Below are positions 6,589 through 8,016 of a DNA stretch of 8,016 nucleotides, in pieces. The notes under the pieces were generated by a model. The model was not told the DNA's origin, did not search any database, and saw nothing but the letters and a program-made list of their open reading frames with translations. A program made the translations under genes and the position numbers. Every line of letters starts with the position of its first letter. The first letter of the stretch is position 1. Source of the stretch: Deltaproteobacteria bacterium (lineage in GTDB: Bacteria > Desulfobacterota_D > UBA1144 > Nemesobacterales > N074bin48); the NCBI GenBank assembly GCA_004356685.1, contig SMWS01000103.1, forward strand, positions 1-8,016. The letters are read 5' to 3'.

Positions 6589-7689
6589 TTAATATCCTTC
6601 AAATGTTTTAAAAATATCACGGAACTCGTTATTAATTTCTATGAATACATCTAATATCTCTGGGTCAAAATGCTCCGGGCTTGTTTTATCATCACCTTTT
6701 GTAATAATGTCAAATGCCTCTTGATGGCTATATGCTCTTTTATATGGTCTTGAGCTTCTAAGGGCATCGTATTGGTCGGCTATAATTGTAATTCTGGCAG
6801 ATATTGGTATCTGTGTTTTGCTCAGACCATATGGGTATCCTGAGCCGTTCCAGGTTTCGTGATGATTCTGGGCAATTTCCTGCCCCATTTTAAGAAATAT
6901 AGATTCCGATCCCTCGAGGATTTTGGCCCCAATTGTTGTATGTGTTTTCATTATTTCCCATTCTTCACTATTTAAAGCACTAGGTTTTAGAAGAATACTG
7001 TCTGGTATTCCCACTTTTCCAATATCGTGCATGGGTGATCCGTGGAATATGTTTTCTATAAAATCAGTGTTCATGCCAAGTATTTCGGCTATTTTCTTAG
7101 TATATAGGCTAATTCTTCTTATATGAGAACCAGTCGCTTGATCTTTGAATTCAGTTGCCAAAGTTAGTCTGTATATTGTTTCCAGGTAAGCTGCTTTTGT
7201 ATTGTCATGAGACAGGTTTAATTCAAAAAGGGCTTTTTGCAGCTCTTTAGTTCTTTGCTGTACCTTATCTTCTAAAATATAGTTACTTTGCTTCAATAAA
7301 TCATTATATTTTTTGATCTTAAGATTGTTTTTTATTCTCATTGCCAGTTCTTCAAAATCATAAGGCTTAGTGAGAAAATCATCCGCACCCTTGGATATTC
7401 CTTCTAACAAGTCTTCTCTGGAACCAAGAGCTGTTACAATTATTATAGGAATTTGCTTTGTATTGTCGTTAGATTTTATTTTTTGCGTAGAATCAAAGCC
7501 ATTCATTTTAGGCATAATAACATCCATTATTATTAAGTCGGGTTTTACTGTGAGTGCAATTTCTACGGCTTCTTCACCATTTGTTGCCTGAAATGTTTGG
7601 AAGCCCATATTTTCACACATGTTGTTGAGCAGAAGCCTGTTTCTGGGCTCATCATCAACTATTAGTATTTTTTCATTTTGATTATCCAT
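6589..7689 (-). CDS. Response regulator with HD-GYP domain, predicted cyclic di-GMP phosphodiesterase (RpfG-like)
   Basis: A 366-residue soluble protein of two domains. Residues 5-123 form a CheY-like receiver with the acidic pair D12/D13, phospho-acceptor D56 (LIIMDVIMPKMNG), T86 and K108 (TKPYD). A helical, probably coiled-coil linker follows (about 124-165). Residues 170-360 form an HD-GYP domain: ATGSHIRR (H189), the HD pair H221/D222 in HDIGKVGIPD, KTHTTIG (H250), NHHETWNGSGYP (H276, H277, GYP 284-286) and ADQYDALRSSRPYK (D305). The catalytic and GYP signatures are intact, so it should degrade cyclic di-GMP when phosphorylated by a histidine kinase. No kinase lies in the window. There is no GGDEF domain and no membrane segment. 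It probably controls motility, biofilm or surface traits. The start is the ATG before MDNQNEKILIVDDE; the upstream AAAGAAAG is only a weak ribosome site. Confidence 0.93.
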   Translation of the reverse strand: MDNQNEKILIVDDEPRNRLLLNNMCENMGFQTFQATNGEEAVEIALTVKPDLIIMDVIMPKMNGFDSTQKIKSNDNTKQIPIIIVTALGSREDLLEGISKGADDFLTKPYDFEELAMRIKNNLKIKKYNDLLKQSNYILEDKVQQRTKELQKALFELNLSHDNTKAAYLETIYRLTLATEFKDQATGSHIRRISLYTKKIAEILGMNTDFIENIFHGSPMHDIGKVGIPDSILLKPSALNSEEWEIMKTHTTIGAKILEGSESIFLKMGQEIAQNHHETWNGSGYPYGLSKTQIPISARITIIADQYDALRSSRPYKRAYSHQEAFDIITKGDDKTSPEHFDPEILDVFIEINNEFRDIFKTFEGY

Positions 7690-7910
7690 GAGAACTTTCT
7701 TTAGTTTATAAATATAACATTTTATAATTTTTAAATTTTATTTCAATTAACCAATATTTTTTTATAATACTATGTTCTTTTTTGTAAATTAAGTTTTAAT
7801 AAGTAAATATCAAGTTTATAATGACTATTTATTTTTTTGTGGGGATGATTAATAATATAACTTAAATAGTATTTATCTGTCATTTTGATTTTAAATAATT
7901 TTTTATAGTA
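7690..7910. other. Very AT-rich divergent intergenic region
   Basis: These 221 bp separate the HD-GYP gene from the rightward frame at 7911. The sequence is almost all A and T apart from a GTGGGGATG patch near 7840. Several TATAAT-like hexamers occur by composition, but I found no -35/-10 pair good enough to call in either direction, and no operator palindrome, RNA gene or small ORF with a ribosome site. Confidence 0.45.
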
Positions 7911-8016
7911 ATGAGTGAATTTAGAATAGAAAATCTCTTATTAAATGATCAGGCTGATTCATTCCAAAGGATCTGCCTAGAAGGCCAGATCTCGTGTGTT
8001 GTTTTTTATAAAGGTG
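7911..8016 (+). CDS. N-terminal fragment of a hypothetical protein (window-edge truncated)
   Basis: An open frame of 35 codons starts at ATG 7911 and is still open at the window end. The visible protein is MSEFRIENLLLNDQADSFQR followed by ICLEGQISCVVFYKG. An in-frame TAA at 7896 limits upstream starts, and no Shine-Dalgarno site precedes the ATG. There is no signal peptide. A beta-strand-like VVFYKG after a 'D..F....L.G' stretch is reminiscent of the segment just before the active-site cysteine in redoxin/AhpC-TSA proteins, but the decisive residues would lie beyond the edge, so I do not assign a function. Because it diverges from the HD-GYP gene, it would need its own promoter. Confidence 0.5.
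   Translation, partial: MSEFRIENLLLNDQADSFQRICLEGQISCVVFYKG

Noticed and set aside
6923..7591. Two + strand frames (6923-7126 and 7370-7591) opposite the HD-GYP gene
   Set aside because: Both fall inside intact, diagnostic receiver and HD-GYP motifs on the minus strand.

Overview
The window is AT-rich chromosomal DNA (roughly two thirds A+T by eye) from a Gram-negative bacterium. This is suggested by a periplasmic Cu,Zn superoxide dismutase with a signal peptide, a GT-C type membrane glycosyltransferase with a large non-cytoplasmic tail, and an HD-GYP response regulator. The gene mix would fit a low-GC deltaproteobacterium-like or related uncultivated lineage, but nothing here fixes the taxon. 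I saw no tRNA, rRNA, CRISPR array, insertion sequence or phage gene.

Layout from left to right. The + strand opens with the last 49 codons of a quinone oxidoreductase-type medium-chain dehydrogenase (1-150). It converges on a leftward, tightly packed cluster on the minus strand. In transcription order this cluster is an OFA/MCT-like MFS transporter (5319-4075), an M3-like metallopeptidase homologue whose HEXXH motif is replaced by GELGK (4048-2570), a GT-C glycosyltransferase-like membrane protein (2564-372), and an unannotated 52-residue hydrophobic protein (375-217) that starts in an ATGA overlap with the glycosyltransferase stop. The gaps are 26 bp, 5 bp and -4 bp, so the four genes probably share a transcript.

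Divergent from the transporter, a + strand pair encodes a coiled-coil/zinc-ribbon protein (5502-5930) and sodC (5948-6469), 17 bp apart and each with a good Shine-Dalgarno site. This pair converges on a minus-strand REC-HD-GYP regulator (7689-6589), predicted to hydrolyse cyclic di-GMP. Divergent from that gene, a + strand reading frame starts at 7911 and runs off the window end.

The most unusual content is the M3-family pseudopeptidase next to a GT-C glycosyltransferase, together with the small membrane ORF at the end of the same cluster. Most other genes are ordinary housekeeping or accessory functions. No stretch longer than about 225 bp lacks a gene.
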